Source: Planctomycetota bacterium
GTDB taxonomy: Bacteria; Planctomycetota; Phycisphaerae; Phycisphaerales; UBA5793
NCBI GenBank assembly: GCA_013112555.1
Contig: JABFGK010000001.1
Coordinates: 496,001-560,000, forward strand
Reading direction: 5' to 3'
DNA length: 64,000 nucleotides
The notes beneath the pieces are model-generated. The model ran no database searches, had not been told where the DNA came from, and was given only the letters and a program-made list of their open reading frames with translations. Numbering within the stretch: the stretch's first letter is position 1; each line of letters begins with the position of its first letter. Of the stretch, positions 23,792 to 33,354 are shown piece after piece. Both the position numbers and the translations under genes were made by a program.

Positions 23792-24176
23792 GTAGCGGTC
23801 CGGCTTTGGCATGTGACATTATCCGTACTTGCAGGCAGGATTGAAGGTACTGTGTGGGCTGCTCGATTACGAGCCTTGAATAATGGCACGTCTTGATTGC
23901 CCATTCGCATACTGAGGATTCCATGGGCGTCGTATCTGAGTGGGGATCATCGCAGCAGCGGACCCCAAGACTCAGGCTGAGCCGTAGTGTCGAATTTGCC
24001 CTCCGGTAGCCTCCCACGTGCCGACTGATCGGACTCAGGGACAATCCTGTTTCTGATAAAACGGTGGCGAAATGTGGTACAGACGGACTCCGGCGCAGGT
24101 CTTTTCTTGGATGGTCTGTACAATGACGACAAACCCGGGCAATACGATCCGGGCAGGCCATCATTGAGGGACCACC
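23792..24176. other. Intergenic boundary region before gdhA
   Basis: This 385-bp stretch holds no convincing gene; a long minus-strand frame across it runs on into gdhA and RadC antisense and reads as a shadow. The right end of the 2-24 kb element should lie here. I found no copy of the tRNA-Gly sequence, so the attachment site is not identified. It must also hold the gdhA promoter. Confidence 0.4.
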
Positions 24177-25469
24177 ATGACCGTGATGACGAAACCGTTC
24201 AGTTCGTTTGAGATGGCTCAGACGCAGTTTGACCGTGTGGCCGATGTGCTCCAACTCGATCAAGGGGCGTGCGAACTGCTGCGCAATGCCCTGCGAGAAT
24301 TCTCTTTTGCCATCCCCACGCGAATGGACGACGGCAGAATCCAGGTCTTTCGCGGCTTCCGGGTGCAGCACAACGATGCGCGGGGACCATCCAAGGGGGG
24401 GCTTCGGTTTCACCCAATGGAGACGCTTGATACGGTCCGTGCCCTGGCGATGTGGATGACCTGGAAGTGTGCGGTGGTCGATATCCCGCTCGGTGGAGGC
24501 AAAGGGGGCGTGATCTGCGACCCCCACAACCTCTCAGCCGGCGAGCAGGAGCGCATTTGCCGTGGCTTTGTTCGGCAGATGGGGCGGAACATGGGGCCGA
24601 ATCTTGATGTTCCGGCCCCCGACGTCATGACCTCGGCCCAGCACATGCTGTGGATGCTTGATGAATTCGAGGCCATTCACGGTTCACATCAACCCGGTTT
24701 CATCACCGGCAAGCCGATCGGGGTGGGCGGCTCGCAGGGCCGCACCGAGGCCACCGGATTCGGACTGGTTTTCACCATCCGGGAAGCCCTGAAGGAGTTG
24801 GGCATCAATGCCCGTGAAACGACCGCCAGCGTACAGGGATTTGGGAATGTCGCACAGCATGCCATTCGGCTCTACACGCAGATCGGGGGCAAGGTGACCT
24901 GCGTGGCCTGCTGGGATCAGACAGACCAGACCACGTATGCGTACATGAAACATGCCGGCATCGAACTTGACGAACTTCTCGGGATCACTGACCGATTCGG
25001 GGGCATTGATAAGGCCAAGGCGCAGGAACTCGGCTACGAAGTCCTGCCAGGTGATGCCTGGATTTCGCAGGATGTTGACATCCTGATCCCGGCGGCCCTC
25101 GAAAATCAGATTCGAGGCGACAACGCCGGTACGATCAGTGATCGCGTGAAGCTGCTCGCAGAAGGAGCCAATGGTCCGACGTCGCCTGAGGCGGACCGGA
25201 TCCTGCACGATCGCGGCATCTTTGTGATTCCCGACCTGCTGGCAAACGCCGGGGGCGTCACCTGCAGCTATTTCGAGCAGGTCCAGAGTAATATGAACTA
25301 TTACTGGGACAAAGACGAAGTGCTCGGAAAACTCGATGTGAAAATGACCTCTGCCTTCATAGCCGTCAGTGATCTGGCCCGTCGCCGGAAACTGTATATG
25401 CGTGACGCAGCGTACCTGATTGCGATTGACCGAGTCGTGCGGGCCTGTCGGGATCGCGGCTGGCTCTGA
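24177..25469 (+). CDS. gdhA: Glutamate dehydrogenase
   Basis: A 430-residue Glu/Leu/Phe/Val dehydrogenase, cytosolic, interconverting glutamate and 2-oxoglutarate plus ammonia with NAD(P). Landmarks are GPSKGGLRFHP, the catalytic Lys region (MTWKCAVVDIPLGGGKGGV), PAPDVMT, SQGRTEATGFG and the Rossmann loop VQGFGNVAQHA. LLAEGANGPTSPEAD and the C-terminal LANAGGVTCSYFEQVQ are also intact. The length is normal for the hexameric class. It begins a three-gene run with two PEP-synthase-like genes (43 and 23 bp gaps), so those products may control or support it. The coenzyme cannot be decided with certainty. Confidence 0.96.
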   Translation: MTVMTKPFSSFEMAQTQFDRVADVLQLDQGACELLRNALREFSFAIPTRMDDGRIQVFRGFRVQHNDARGPSKGGLRFHPMETLDTVRALAMWMTWKCAVVDIPLGGGKGGVICDPHNLSAGEQERICRGFVRQMGRNMGPNLDVPAPDVMTSAQHMLWMLDEFEAIHGSHQPGFITGKPIGVGGSQGRTEATGFGLVFTIREALKELGINARETTASVQGFGNVAQHAIRLYTQIGGKVTCVACWDQTDQTTYAYMKHAGIELDELLGITDRFGGIDKAKAQELGYEVLPGDAWISQDVDILIPAALENQIRGDNAGTISDRVKLLAEGANGPTSPEADRILHDRGIFVIPDLLANAGGVTCSYFEQVQSNMNYYWDKDEVLGKLDVKMTSAFIAVSDLARRRKLYMRDAAYLIAIDRVVRACRDRGWL

Positions 25470-25512
25470 TCATGACAGTAGCGCCCCCCGGCGCCGCCTG
25501 AAAGGGATTACC

Positions 25513-27276
25513 ATGAGCCTGACGGAAATAACGCCCGGCTCGATACCCCACTTCGACCGCCGGTTCTTTGTTTCCGGTGAGCCGATCATGCGTATCGGCG
25601 ATGGGGAGATTGGTGGGAAGGCGCATGGGTTGGCGGCCGCGCAGGCCATCATTGACACATCACTGGCGCCGGCTGAGGACGCCGACATCACCGTCTCCGT
25701 CCCTCAGTTAACTGTTATCACGACCAGCGTTTTTCGAGACTTCCTCAATCGGAACGACCTTCGTGAAGTGGCGATGTCTGACCTGCCTGACGAGCGTATC
25801 GCGCACGCCTTTCAGCAGGCGTCTCTTCCGACCGAGATCACCGGTGATCTGCGCGCCATCACGGAAGAAGTGCACACACCGTTGGCAGTCCGATCATCGA
25901 GCCTTCTCGAAGATGCCATGTTCCGTCCCTTTGCAGGCGTCTACGAAACAAAAATGACACCGAATAACCAGTCGGACCCGTCGGTGCGGTTTCACAAACT
26001 GGTTGAAGCGGTGAAGTTCGTCTGGTCTTCCACCTTTTTTCGCGGGGCGAAGAATTACATCCGAACGACAGACAAGACGATTGACGATGAGCAGATGGCG
26101 GTCGTGATTCAGGAGGTCGTGGGACGGCGCTTTGGGGACCGATACTACCCCCATCTGTCCGGAGTGTGTCGCTCGTATAATTATTACCCCTCGGAGCGCT
26201 CCAGACCTGATGAAGGTGTGGTGAGCCTCGCACTCGGTCTGGGCAAGACGATTGTGGACGGAGGGATCACATGGAGTTATGCTCCTCCTCGCCCCAACCT
26301 GCCGCCGCCCTTTGCGTCGGTTCAGGATCAGATTCGCAACACGCAAAACACGTTCTGGGCAGTGAACATGGGCAAGCCTCCTGTCTTCGACCCGATTGCT
26401 GAGGCGGAGTATCTGGTCGAGGCGGATCTGTCCGACGCGGAGTACGACGACACGCTTGAATACGTGGCATCGACCTACCAGGCTCAGTCCGATCGACTCT
26501 CACCTGGGATCGGGAGTGCCGGTCCTCGCGTTCTCAACTTCGCTCCCTTGCTCCAACTGAGGTTATTCCGGCTCAATGACGTCGTGACACGCATGTTGAA
26601 ATCCTGCGAGGAAGCACTCACAGCACCGGTCGAAATTGAGTTTGCGCTCACGTTTCCGCCGCGGGGCAGCGGGGAAAGGGCGCGTCTCGGATTTCTTCAG
26701 GTCAGGCCGATGGTCGTATCGAGCACACCGGTCGATATCTCTGATTCTGACATGCAGGCGCCAAATCTGCTGGCGGCTTCCACGCGGGTACTCGGAAACG
26801 GCATCAATGATAAGATCGCCGACGTGGTTTATGTCAAGCCGGAGTCGTTTCACGCACGTCATACGCCGGTCATCGCGCGCGAGCTGGATGGCATCAACAC
26901 CAGCCTCTTACGGGCAGGCCGACCGTATCTGCTTATCGGCTTTGGACGCTGGGGTAGTTCTGATCCATGGCTCGGCATCCCCGTGAACTGGGGACAGATC
27001 TGCAATGCCGGCGCCATCATTGAAGCGACGTTACCGGAAATGGCCATCGAATTGAGCCAGGGCTCACACTTTTTTCATAACTTGTCTAGTTTCGAAGTCT
27101 CCTACTTTATGATCCCGCATCACTCCGGCCCGGGTATCAATTGGCCATGGCTCGATCAACAGCCGGCCGCGACCGAGACCGACCTGGTCCGCCATGTACC
27201 GCTGACTCGCCCGCTGACAATCCGCGTTGACGGCCGGGCCGGGCGCGGCGTCATCGTGACTCCAGTTGTCTCCTGA
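25513..27276 (+). CDS. PEP-synthase/PPDK N-terminal domain protein
   Basis: A 587-residue protein started at ATG 25513 (MSLTEITPGS) because the 5' extension overlaps gdhA. It has the ATP-grasp domain of pyruvate phosphate dikinase/PEP synthase (PF01326): IGGKAHGLAAAQAI, LAVRSSSLLEDA, FAGVYETK and EVVGRRFGDRYYPHLSG. The phosphohistidine swivel domain and the PEP-binding barrel are missing. The C-terminus has LLIGFGRWGSSDPWLGI and SHFFHNL, shared with the next protein. It is therefore a stand-alone ATP-grasp enzyme of unknown substrate, possibly a phosphotransfer or modification enzyme acting on glutamate metabolism. Closely linked to gdhA. Confidence 0.85.
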   Translation: MSLTEITPGSIPHFDRRFFVSGEPIMRIGDGEIGGKAHGLAAAQAIIDTSLAPAEDADITVSVPQLTVITTSVFRDFLNRNDLREVAMSDLPDERIAHAFQQASLPTEITGDLRAITEEVHTPLAVRSSSLLEDAMFRPFAGVYETKMTPNNQSDPSVRFHKLVEAVKFVWSSTFFRGAKNYIRTTDKTIDDEQMAVVIQEVVGRRFGDRYYPHLSGVCRSYNYYPSERSRPDEGVVSLALGLGKTIVDGGITWSYAPPRPNLPPPFASVQDQIRNTQNTFWAVNMGKPPVFDPIAEAEYLVEADLSDAEYDDTLEYVASTYQAQSDRLSPGIGSAGPRVLNFAPLLQLRLFRLNDVVTRMLKSCEEALTAPVEIEFALTFPPRGSGERARLGFLQVRPMVVSSTPVDISDSDMQAPNLLAASTRVLGNGINDKIADVVYVKPESFHARHTPVIARELDGINTSLLRAGRPYLLIGFGRWGSSDPWLGIPVNWGQICNAGAIIEATLPEMAIELSQGSHFFHNLSSFEVSYFMIPHHSGPGINWPWLDQQPAATETDLVRHVPLTRPLTIRVDGRAGRGVIVTPVVS

Positions 27277-27299
27277 TTTGATGCGGCAAAGAGGCCCGT

Positions 27300-30200
27300 A
27301 TGCCCACATCCGACGATTCCATCAAGCAGATCCTCCAGTCGCTGCAGGAGCGGGCCAAGGAGCTGAACTGTCTCTACCGGGTCGATGAGATTCTGAACCG
27401 GCGCGATCAGCCGCCCGAGAACGTCTTTCAGCAGTTGATCGAAGCCATCCCCCCGGGCTGGCAGTATCCGGAAGTCTGCCGTGCTAAGGTAGTCGTCAAC
27501 GGTCAATCCTACACCCCCGCCGATTTCACCGCGACTGAGTGGATGCAGTGCGCGGATATTTCGATCGAAGGTGAGGCGGTTGGTGACCTGACAGTCTGTT
27601 ACACTGAGAAACGACCAGCCGAGAGTGAAGGCCCATTCCTACTGGAAGAGCGGCGGCTCATCAATGCCATCGTTGAGCGGATCGGCCTTTACATCATGCA
27701 GTCGCGGCTCCGCGTGGCACACGCCAGCCTGCACCAGGCGCTCGAGGCACCGACTACGGCGCAACCCTGGGGTATCCTTCTCGAGTTTCTGCAACGGACC
27801 GATCCGCGACTCCTGAATCGTATTACGCGAAAGATGATCAACAACCTCTGCTGGCATGGAGTGACCGATGCAGAGCCGTTGCTTCAGACGCATCTGGGAC
27901 AGACCCGGTCCCGGGAGGATGAACAGCCCGATGAAAACCGCCCGATGGAACGTTGGCAACTGCTCGATGAGAGTGATCTGACCCGCCGTACCTTTGATAT
28001 TGCCGCTGAGAATCTGAATGAGGCTGAGATTGTCCAATGTATCCAGGAGTGGATTAACGAGGAGAAGTCGACCGTTCTCATCAAATCGCTCGAGAATCCA
28101 GGCACCGGTCTGGCGGAATTGTCAGAAGCCGTTGAGCGCTTCGAGAGCGCGGGAATTGACGAGTCCGCCCTCCCTATTGCAGTACAAACGAGTCTCAAGG
28201 TGGCCCTGCTTCGCCGCTTCTTTGTCGACTCGCTGGATTTCATCAACGTCGCCAAGAACTTTGTGGCTGTCAGGGATTTCTATGAACTGACCCAGCGTGT
28301 CATCCACCCGGCCAGGAGTCAAGGAAAGCTCGGCGGAAAGGGTGCCGGGCTGTTTCTTGCCACCCAGATTCTGAAGAGATCAACGGACAATACAAATCTG
28401 CTGTCTAACCTTAAAACGCCTCGAACCTGGTACGTAGCCTCAGACGGGGTACTCGACTTTATTCATTACAACAACCTCGAGGAGTTATATAACACAAAGT
28501 ACATGGAAATCGAACGGGTGCGGCAGGACTATCCGCACGTTGTACAGGTCTTCAAGAACTCTCGCTTCACATCCGATGTGCTCAAGGGGCTTGCGACGGC
28601 GCTCGATGATTTTGACAACAGGCCCATTATCGTCCGCAGCTCGAGCTTACTCGAAGATCGCGCCGGGGCGGCCTTTTCCGGCAAATACAAGAGTCTGTTC
28701 CTGGCTAACCAAGGAACGAAAGAGCAGCGGCTCGCAGCACTTCAGGATGCCATCGCCGAGGTCTACGCCTCCATCTTCAGCCCGGACCCAATCGAGTATC
28801 GGGCTGAACGGAATCTACTTGACTTTCGTGAGGAAATGGGAATCCTGATCCAGGAAGTCGTCGGACGCCGCGTTGGACATTACTTTCTCCCGGCATGCGC
28901 CGGGGTGGCCTTCAGTAACAATGAATACCGCTGGTCCCCGAGGATTCACCGCGAGGATGGGCTGGTGCGCCTCGTGCCCGGCCTGGGAACTCGTGCCGTG
29001 GATCGCATGAGTGATGACTACCCGGTGCTGCTGGCCCCAGGTCAGCCGGGCCTGAGAGCCAATGCGACCGCCGACGAAGTTGTCCGATACTCACCAAAGC
29101 ATATTGATGTCATCAATCTGAAGACGAACTCGTTTGAGACAATCGATGTGGAGCAGCTGTTGCGAGAGTACGGCGATGAGTACCCGGCAGTCCGACAGGT
29201 TATATCAATGGTCGATCAGGACCGGATTCGGCCGCCGCTTCCTCTCGAGCCTGACTGGTCGCATGATGACTTTGTCATTACCTTCGAGGGGCTGATCGGT
29301 GAAGGTCGCCTCGTTCAGCAACTCGGGGCCATGCTTAACCTTTTGCGAGACAAGATCGGGATGCCAGTTGATATCGAGTTCGCCCACGATGGAGAGGACC
29401 TCTACCTGGTCCAGTGTCGTGCTCAGAGCTATTCAAACGAGGATGCGCCTGCGCCGATCCCGCAGGATATTCCCAGAGACCGCCTCATCTTCAGTGCGAA
29501 TCGCCATATATCCAATGGGCGCGTCGCGGATATTACCCACATCGTGTACGTGAACGCGGCTCGTTACAGCGAGATTTCAGATATACAGCATTTGAGATCT
29601 GTCGGTCGCGCCGTCAGCCGGCTGAACCAGGTCCTCCCGAAACGACAGTTTGTTCTCATTGGGCCAGGTCGCTGGGGAAGTCGCGGTGACATCCGACTCG
29701 GGGTCAGTGTCACGTACTCGGATATTAACAATGCTGCCGTTTTGATAGAGGTTGCACGGCAAAAGGGCAATTATATTCCCGAACTGTCGTTTGGTACGCA
29801 CTTCTTTCAGGATCTTGTTGAAGCCGGAATCCGATACCTCCCGCTGTATCCCGATGACGGGGGAATCGTGTTTAACGAAGCGTTTCTTACCCATTCGCAG
29901 AATATCCTGCCTGGCCTCGTTCCGGAGTACAGCCATCTGGCAGACACAATCCATGTGATCGATGTCCCCGAGCAGACGGGGGGCCTGGTGTTGCGGGTGC
30001 TCATGAATGCCGACTTGGAGCAGGCTGCCGGTCTGCTTGATGAGCCGGGGTTGCCCGTCGGGCCAGTCTCCCCTCCAACACGGCCCGGTGGTCAAGTGAC
30101 TGAGCAACATTGGCGCTGGCGATTGCGCATGGCTGAGCAGATCGCACGGCTGGTGGATGTGACCCGGTTTGGCGTCAAGGCTATCTACATCATCGGGAGT

Positions 30201-30476
30201 ACAAAGAATGCGACGGCCGGACCGGCCAGCGATATCGACCTCATCATTCACGACGCGGGTGACGAGCGGCAACGACACCTGCTCGCGACCTGGCTCGACG
30301 GCTGGAGCGGGTCACTGGCAGAAACCAACTACCTGCGCACCGGATACCGGACCGACGGTCTGCTCGATGTCCATTATGTGACCGATCAGGACATAGCCGA
30401 CCAGAGCAGCTTCGCATCCAAGATTGGAGCCGTAACCGATGCGGCCAAGCAGCTGGCTATCTCCTCGGCCTCGTGA
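27300..30476 (+). CDS. PPDK-like ATP-grasp protein fused to nucleotidyltransferase
   Basis: A 1058-residue protein. The first 340 residues are helical with no known family. From about 340 comes the PPDK/PEP-synthase ATP-grasp domain (LGGKGAGLFLATQIL, IIVRSSSLLEDR, FSGKYKSLF, EVVGRRVGHYFLP), then the shared LIGPGRWGSRGDIRLGV and THFFQDL block. The last 120 residues form a Pol-beta-type nucleotidyltransferase (YIIGSTKNATAGPASDIDLI). Swivel and barrel domains are absent. Two nucleotide-using domains on one chain recall enzymes such as GlnD or GlnE that modify nitrogen-metabolism proteins. Its place behind gdhA makes glutamate dehydrogenase or PII control a fair guess. Confidence 0.82.
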   Translation: MPTSDDSIKQILQSLQERAKELNCLYRVDEILNRRDQPPENVFQQLIEAIPPGWQYPEVCRAKVVVNGQSYTPADFTATEWMQCADISIEGEAVGDLTVCYTEKRPAESEGPFLLEERRLINAIVERIGLYIMQSRLRVAHASLHQALEAPTTAQPWGILLEFLQRTDPRLLNRITRKMINNLCWHGVTDAEPLLQTHLGQTRSREDEQPDENRPMERWQLLDESDLTRRTFDIAAENLNEAEIVQCIQEWINEEKSTVLIKSLENPGTGLAELSEAVERFESAGIDESALPIAVQTSLKVALLRRFFVDSLDFINVAKNFVAVRDFYELTQRVIHPARSQGKLGGKGAGLFLATQILKRSTDNTNLLSNLKTPRTWYVASDGVLDFIHYNNLEELYNTKYMEIERVRQDYPHVVQVFKNSRFTSDVLKGLATALDDFDNRPIIVRSSSLLEDRAGAAFSGKYKSLFLANQGTKEQRLAALQDAIAEVYASIFSPDPIEYRAERNLLDFREEMGILIQEVVGRRVGHYFLPACAGVAFSNNEYRWSPRIHREDGLVRLVPGLGTRAVDRMSDDYPVLLAPGQPGLRANATADEVVRYSPKHIDVINLKTNSFETIDVEQLLREYGDEYPAVRQVISMVDQDRIRPPLPLEPDWSHDDFVITFEGLIGEGRLVQQLGAMLNLLRDKIGMPVDIEFAHDGEDLYLVQCRAQSYSNEDAPAPIPQDIPRDRLIFSANRHISNGRVADITHIVYVNAARYSEISDIQHLRSVGRAVSRLNQVLPKRQFVLIGPGRWGSRGDIRLGVSVTYSDINNAAVLIEVARQKGNYIPELSFGTHFFQDLVEAGIRYLPLYPDDGGIVFNEAFLTHSQNILPGLVPEYSHLADTIHVIDVPEQTGGLVLRVLMNADLEQAAGLLDEPGLPVGPVSPPTRPGGQVTEQHWRWRLRMAEQIARLVDVTRFGVKAIYIIGSTKNATAGPASDIDLIIHDAGDERQRHLLATWLDGWSGSLAETNYLRTGYRTDGLLDVHYVTDQDIADQSSFASKIGAVTDAAKQLAISSAS

Positions 30477-30493
30477 GGCCTCCTTCGCACATC

Positions 30494-31357
30494 TCAAATC
30501 AGCTCACGAGCAGCCCCTGCAAGATCGTCCAGATCAAAGCGCACCAACGCCAACTCAGGCCCGTCATGTGCGGCACCGAAGAGGTGCGTTCGGCCGATTT
30601 GATCACGCCATGAACCGCTCAGTCTGGCCGATTCATGAATGTGACCGTGCAGCGTCACCAGTGGTTGACGTTGCTCGATCATGCGGCGAACCGCGATACT
30701 TCCGACATGAACATCCAGCGGGACATGATCGATAACTTTTCCATCCAACGCGGCTCGATCCAGCGTGGTCTGGTACGGAGGCGTATGCAGTAGAAACACT
30801 GCATTACGGACATCACGAGACCCAATCAGATTCTCAAGATCGCCAGCGATGGTTCCGTAGCGAGTTTCTGAGGCTGGAACGGGTACTGATCTGATCCCCT
30901 CTTCCGGCGAAACACAGCCTGGATCGACGAAGCGTGATACGTCGTATCGCTCCCAGTCTTTCAGAAGAAAGGGCGTCGGGGGAACATACGAATACCCGTA
31001 CACTTCATACGAGCGTTGCACAAGCCTCCGGTTGTGCGCGTAATGCCATAGATCATGAGTGTGCTTGCCGCACATGGCCGATTCGACGCTTCGAGAATCG
31101 TCATTACCGAGGATCAGGAACACGTCAGGATACTGTGCTCCCAGACTGTGCCGGAGCCGGCGAAAGCCGGCGATCAGAAAGTCGTTGATGAAGTCACCGT
31201 CCCAGCCATTCGGCCCATCGTGTCGGGCTGCCCCCGATGGCAGGAGGTCGCCGGCGAGAAATACTGCCTGCGGCTTTTCTGATTCGATGGCCCGGAACAG
31301 CTTCTCGTACCGGTCATCATGGCCGTGCAGATCAGATGTCAGAAAACACTGTGTCAC
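30494..31357 (-). CDS. Metallophosphoesterase
   Basis: A 287-residue calcineurin-like phosphoesterase. The metal-site motifs are in order: SDLHGHDD (8-15), LAGDLLPSG, LILGNDDSR, FLLHTPPY and LHGHIHESA. No signal peptide or membrane segment is visible, so it should be cytosolic. Such proteins cleave phosphomono- or diesters; the substrate is unknown. It converges with the PPDK-nucleotidyltransferase gene, 17 bp apart. The upstream small gene overlaps its start (ATGA). Confidence 0.9.
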   Translation of the reverse strand: MTQCFLTSDLHGHDDRYEKLFRAIESEKPQAVFLAGDLLPSGAARHDGPNGWDGDFINDFLIAGFRRLRHSLGAQYPDVFLILGNDDSRSVESAMCGKHTHDLWHYAHNRRLVQRSYEVYGYSYVPPTPFLLKDWERYDVSRFVDPGCVSPEEGIRSVPVPASETRYGTIAGDLENLIGSRDVRNAVFLLHTPPYQTTLDRAALDGKVIDHVPLDVHVGSIAVRRMIEQRQPLVTLHGHIHESARLSGSWRDQIGRTHLFGAAHDGPELALVRFDLDDLAGAARELI

Positions 31358-31560
31358 GATTCAGCCTCGCAGCGTGTCTGGCACATAGTATCAACGATGT
31401 CTTGGACGGGTGCAGGATGGGGTGGAATATCGAGGATAACGTCAAAGTCAGGATGCTGCTGCTGGTGTAGCTTCCCATCGTTCTGCGGGTAGCGCGAGAC
31501 AGCAGCTATGTGGGCTCTGTCTGAGGGGATAAAGTGGTGATCCAACGCGCGGGCTTCCAT
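31354..31560 (-). CDS. Small protein coupled to the metallophosphoesterase
   Basis: A 68-residue protein from ATG 31560 (MEARALDHHFIPSDRAHIAA). The C-terminal part (PDFDVILDIPPHPAPVQDIVD) reads like real protein. Its stop overlaps the phosphoesterase start by 4 bp. A longer frame to 31764 passes through a promoter-like region and is less likely. No family recognised. Confidence 0.5.
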   Translation of the reverse strand: MEARALDHHFIPSDRAHIAAVSRYPQNDGKLHQQQHPDFDVILDIPPHPAPVQDIVDTMCQTRCEAES

Positions 31561-31616
31561 TGTAATTCCGCTCTCGGGCCACGCAGACCCGCCATGGTAA
31601 AGCGTTTCGGTCGGGT

Positions 31617-31631
31617 GACCGAAAGCTTTAT
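31617..31631 (+). promoter_or_regulatory. BRE/TATA-like motif GACCGAAAGCTTTAT
   Basis: The 15-base motif recurs with one change at 33355 upstream of another plus-strand gene. It resembles the CCGAAAAG-TATATAAAG promoter of the Orc1/Cdc6 gene. It lies 100 bp upstream of the gene starting at 31733. Confidence 0.4.
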
Positions 31632-31732
31632 CCACGGGTCCGCTTGCCGGCCCTACGCGTGGTGGCAAACAGAGCGGTTCGCGTACGCTGTGGGCGAACC
31701 GCCTGTGAGTGGTCACGCCCGGAGGCGCGAAT

Positions 31733-32293
31733 ATGAAACAAACAACAACAACAATCGAGTCCATTGACGTCCCTGACTCGGCACTTGTGCGACGAGAACA
31801 GCGAAATCAGTACGGCAGTGTGCCAGGCTTGGATGACGAGGAACTGGCTGACCCAGTCGAACTCGAACGCCAGGTCTATCTGAACTTCTTCGGTCCCATC
31901 CTGCAGTTGCCGGTGCGGCACAACAACGGTTGGATCAGGCCACAGTACAACGAGGACGGCAGCATTGAGTTCGGTGCATTCGGGACAGTTGACTTCCAGC
32001 GATTGGTACCTGCCTTTGACAAAGCCCGGTACAAAGCCCAGATGCTCAGAGAGGAACTTCGTGACATCGTCATTCGGCAGAGCATTGTCAGTGAGCGGGT
32101 GCCGTCCAGGGCCAAGTTCCTGGTGCTCAAATACCTCAGGATGGGCCTGCTCGACCTCGACCACATCAGCGACCATGACATGTGGCTCATGGCACGGTTG
32201 TACCTGCGGGCGCGCAGGATCAGAGGCGAGCTGGAACAGCTCGAACAACGGATCCGGCAACGCCGATCCGTCGGTTCAATGAACACTGAATAG
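31733..32293 (+). CDS. Hypothetical helical protein
   Basis: A 186-residue protein from ATG 31733 with GGAGGCGCGA upstream. The first 55 residues are acidic. The middle (NFFGPILQLPVRHNNGW, IEFGAFGTVDFQRL) is mixed, and residues 95-180 are long charged helices (AQMLREELRDIVIRQ, ARLYLRARRIRGELEQ), perhaps a coiled coil. No family was recognised. It is followed by a hairpin and begins the gene group that includes the second HerA-like ATPase. Confidence 0.7.
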   Translation: MKQTTTTIESIDVPDSALVRREQRNQYGSVPGLDDEELADPVELERQVYLNFFGPILQLPVRHNNGWIRPQYNEDGSIEFGAFGTVDFQRLVPAFDKARYKAQMLREELRDIVIRQSIVSERVPSRAKFLVLKYLRMGLLDLDHISDHDMWLMARLYLRARRIRGELEQLEQRIRQRRSVGSMNTE

Positions 32294-32303
32294 AACCACG
32301 GCA

Positions 32304-32331
32304 GCGGGCTTTCCAGGGAGCGGAAGCCCGC
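32304..32331 (+). terminator. Hairpin after the 31733 gene
   Basis: GCGGGCTTTCC (32304-32314) pairs with GGAAGCCCGC (32322-32331), leaving one bulged T. It starts 10 bp after the stop codon. No T-run follows. Confidence 0.5.
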
Positions 32332-33072
32332 CGCAGCGATCAGTCAACGTGCTGTGTTGGGGTTGTGCAGAATGGTCAGATCCCGGGTGCATTGGTTAGG
32401 TGTTTGAACACTCGCCCCCACGGTGTGTGAGGGGGCTCGTGTTGGGCGGCATTCGCGTCTGCCGCTCAGCCGCCCGCTGATGGTGGTTGGGCGGGGGGGA
32501 GGTGCCGGCAGAGGGACGGGAAGGCACATGAGTCGGACTCGTGGGCGGTGCATTCTGATCATGGGCAACGTGCCGGATGCTGTGCCGATAGGGTGTGCGA
32601 GTACGGCTGAGAATCAGGCAGGCGGTGTGGTCACTGGGAACGGTTACGGGGGGCGGTGGGTGTCTCAGAAGTGCGGGAATGGTGATGGTTATGGGGACGG
32701 GATGACAGGGCTGAAGAAGCGGAGGATGTGTATTCAGGACGCTCGGCTGGAAGGATCGCTGCGCGATCTCGATGGCCGGATGAGGATGCGTTGGATGGAT
32801 GAAGAACAAGGATGTATTGGGTCGATGCCCGGCCCTTCGGGCCGGGGGAGAGGCATGGTGAGGGTTGTGTGGTGCGTGGTGGGCAGCGCGTGAGTGTGGA
32901 AGCGGGTGACTGGAACTGGGGATATTTGGGTCCTGTCGGACTTGGGGTAGGGTCAAGTGTGACAAGGTGTTATTTGGCAGTGGCTTAGGTGGGAGAAAGT
33001 GTGTCGGACTCTGGGACTATGAGGGTAAATGCGAGCCCGAGTCCGAGTCCGAAGTGTGCTGTATCTGCCCGG
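32332..33072. other. G/T-rich noncoding stretch
   Basis: About 740 bp without a credible gene. The plus strand is strikingly rich in G and T and poor in C, for example around 32650-32960. Open frames on both strands give low-complexity Gly/Arg or Pro/His translations. A perfect 8-bp hairpin CCCGGCCC-TTC-GGGCCGGG lies at 32828-32846, and CGAGCCCGAGTCCGAGTCCG repeats occur near 33031. Confidence 0.5.
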
Positions 33073-33243
33073 TCAGCCCAGGCTGACCTCACAGGTCTCG
33101 GCCAGCCAGCGGGTGTAGTCGAGCTCGGCCAGGACGAGCTCCCTGTGCTCCGATTCTGCACGGATCAATTCGCTCGACAATCGGCCGACTTCGTCCCAGG
33201 CATGCTCGCCAATGGCCTGCACCAGATGTTCTTTTTCGTTCAT
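33073..33243 (-). CDS. 56-residue acidic helical protein
   Basis: ATG 33243 is preceded by GGAGGTGA. The product (MNEKEHLVQAIGEHAWDEVG...) is acidic and helical, ending LAETCEVSLG. It diverges from the ATPase partner gene with a promoter-like motif between them. It might be a small regulator or antitoxin-like protein; no family was recognised. Confidence 0.55.
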   Translation of the reverse strand: MNEKEHLVQAIGEHAWDEVGRLSSELIRAESEHRELVLAELDYTRWLAETCEVSLG

Positions 33244-33354
33244 GTGAATTGTCACCTCCGGCGCAAAAGAAGGTGGCTTTGAGTATTTATGTGTTGCGCT
33301 TTTGCAATGACGATTCTGGGTGCTGTTATGTCCCCACCGTCGAGTAGTGGTGGG

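Noticed and set aside
23304..24527. 407-residue minus-strand frame
   Set aside because: Antisense to RadC and gdhA, both clearly coding; translation has no family pattern.
31354..31764. 136-residue version of the gene upstream of the phosphoesterase
   Set aside because: The extra N-terminal part overlaps the plus-strand gene start and promoter-like motif; the shorter start is more likely.
32423..32893. 156-residue plus-strand frame
   Set aside because: Gly/Arg-rich without family resemblance or ribosome site; composition artefact.
32396..32965. 189-residue minus-strand frame
   Set aside because: Pro/His/Ser low complexity produced by the G/T-rich plus strand.
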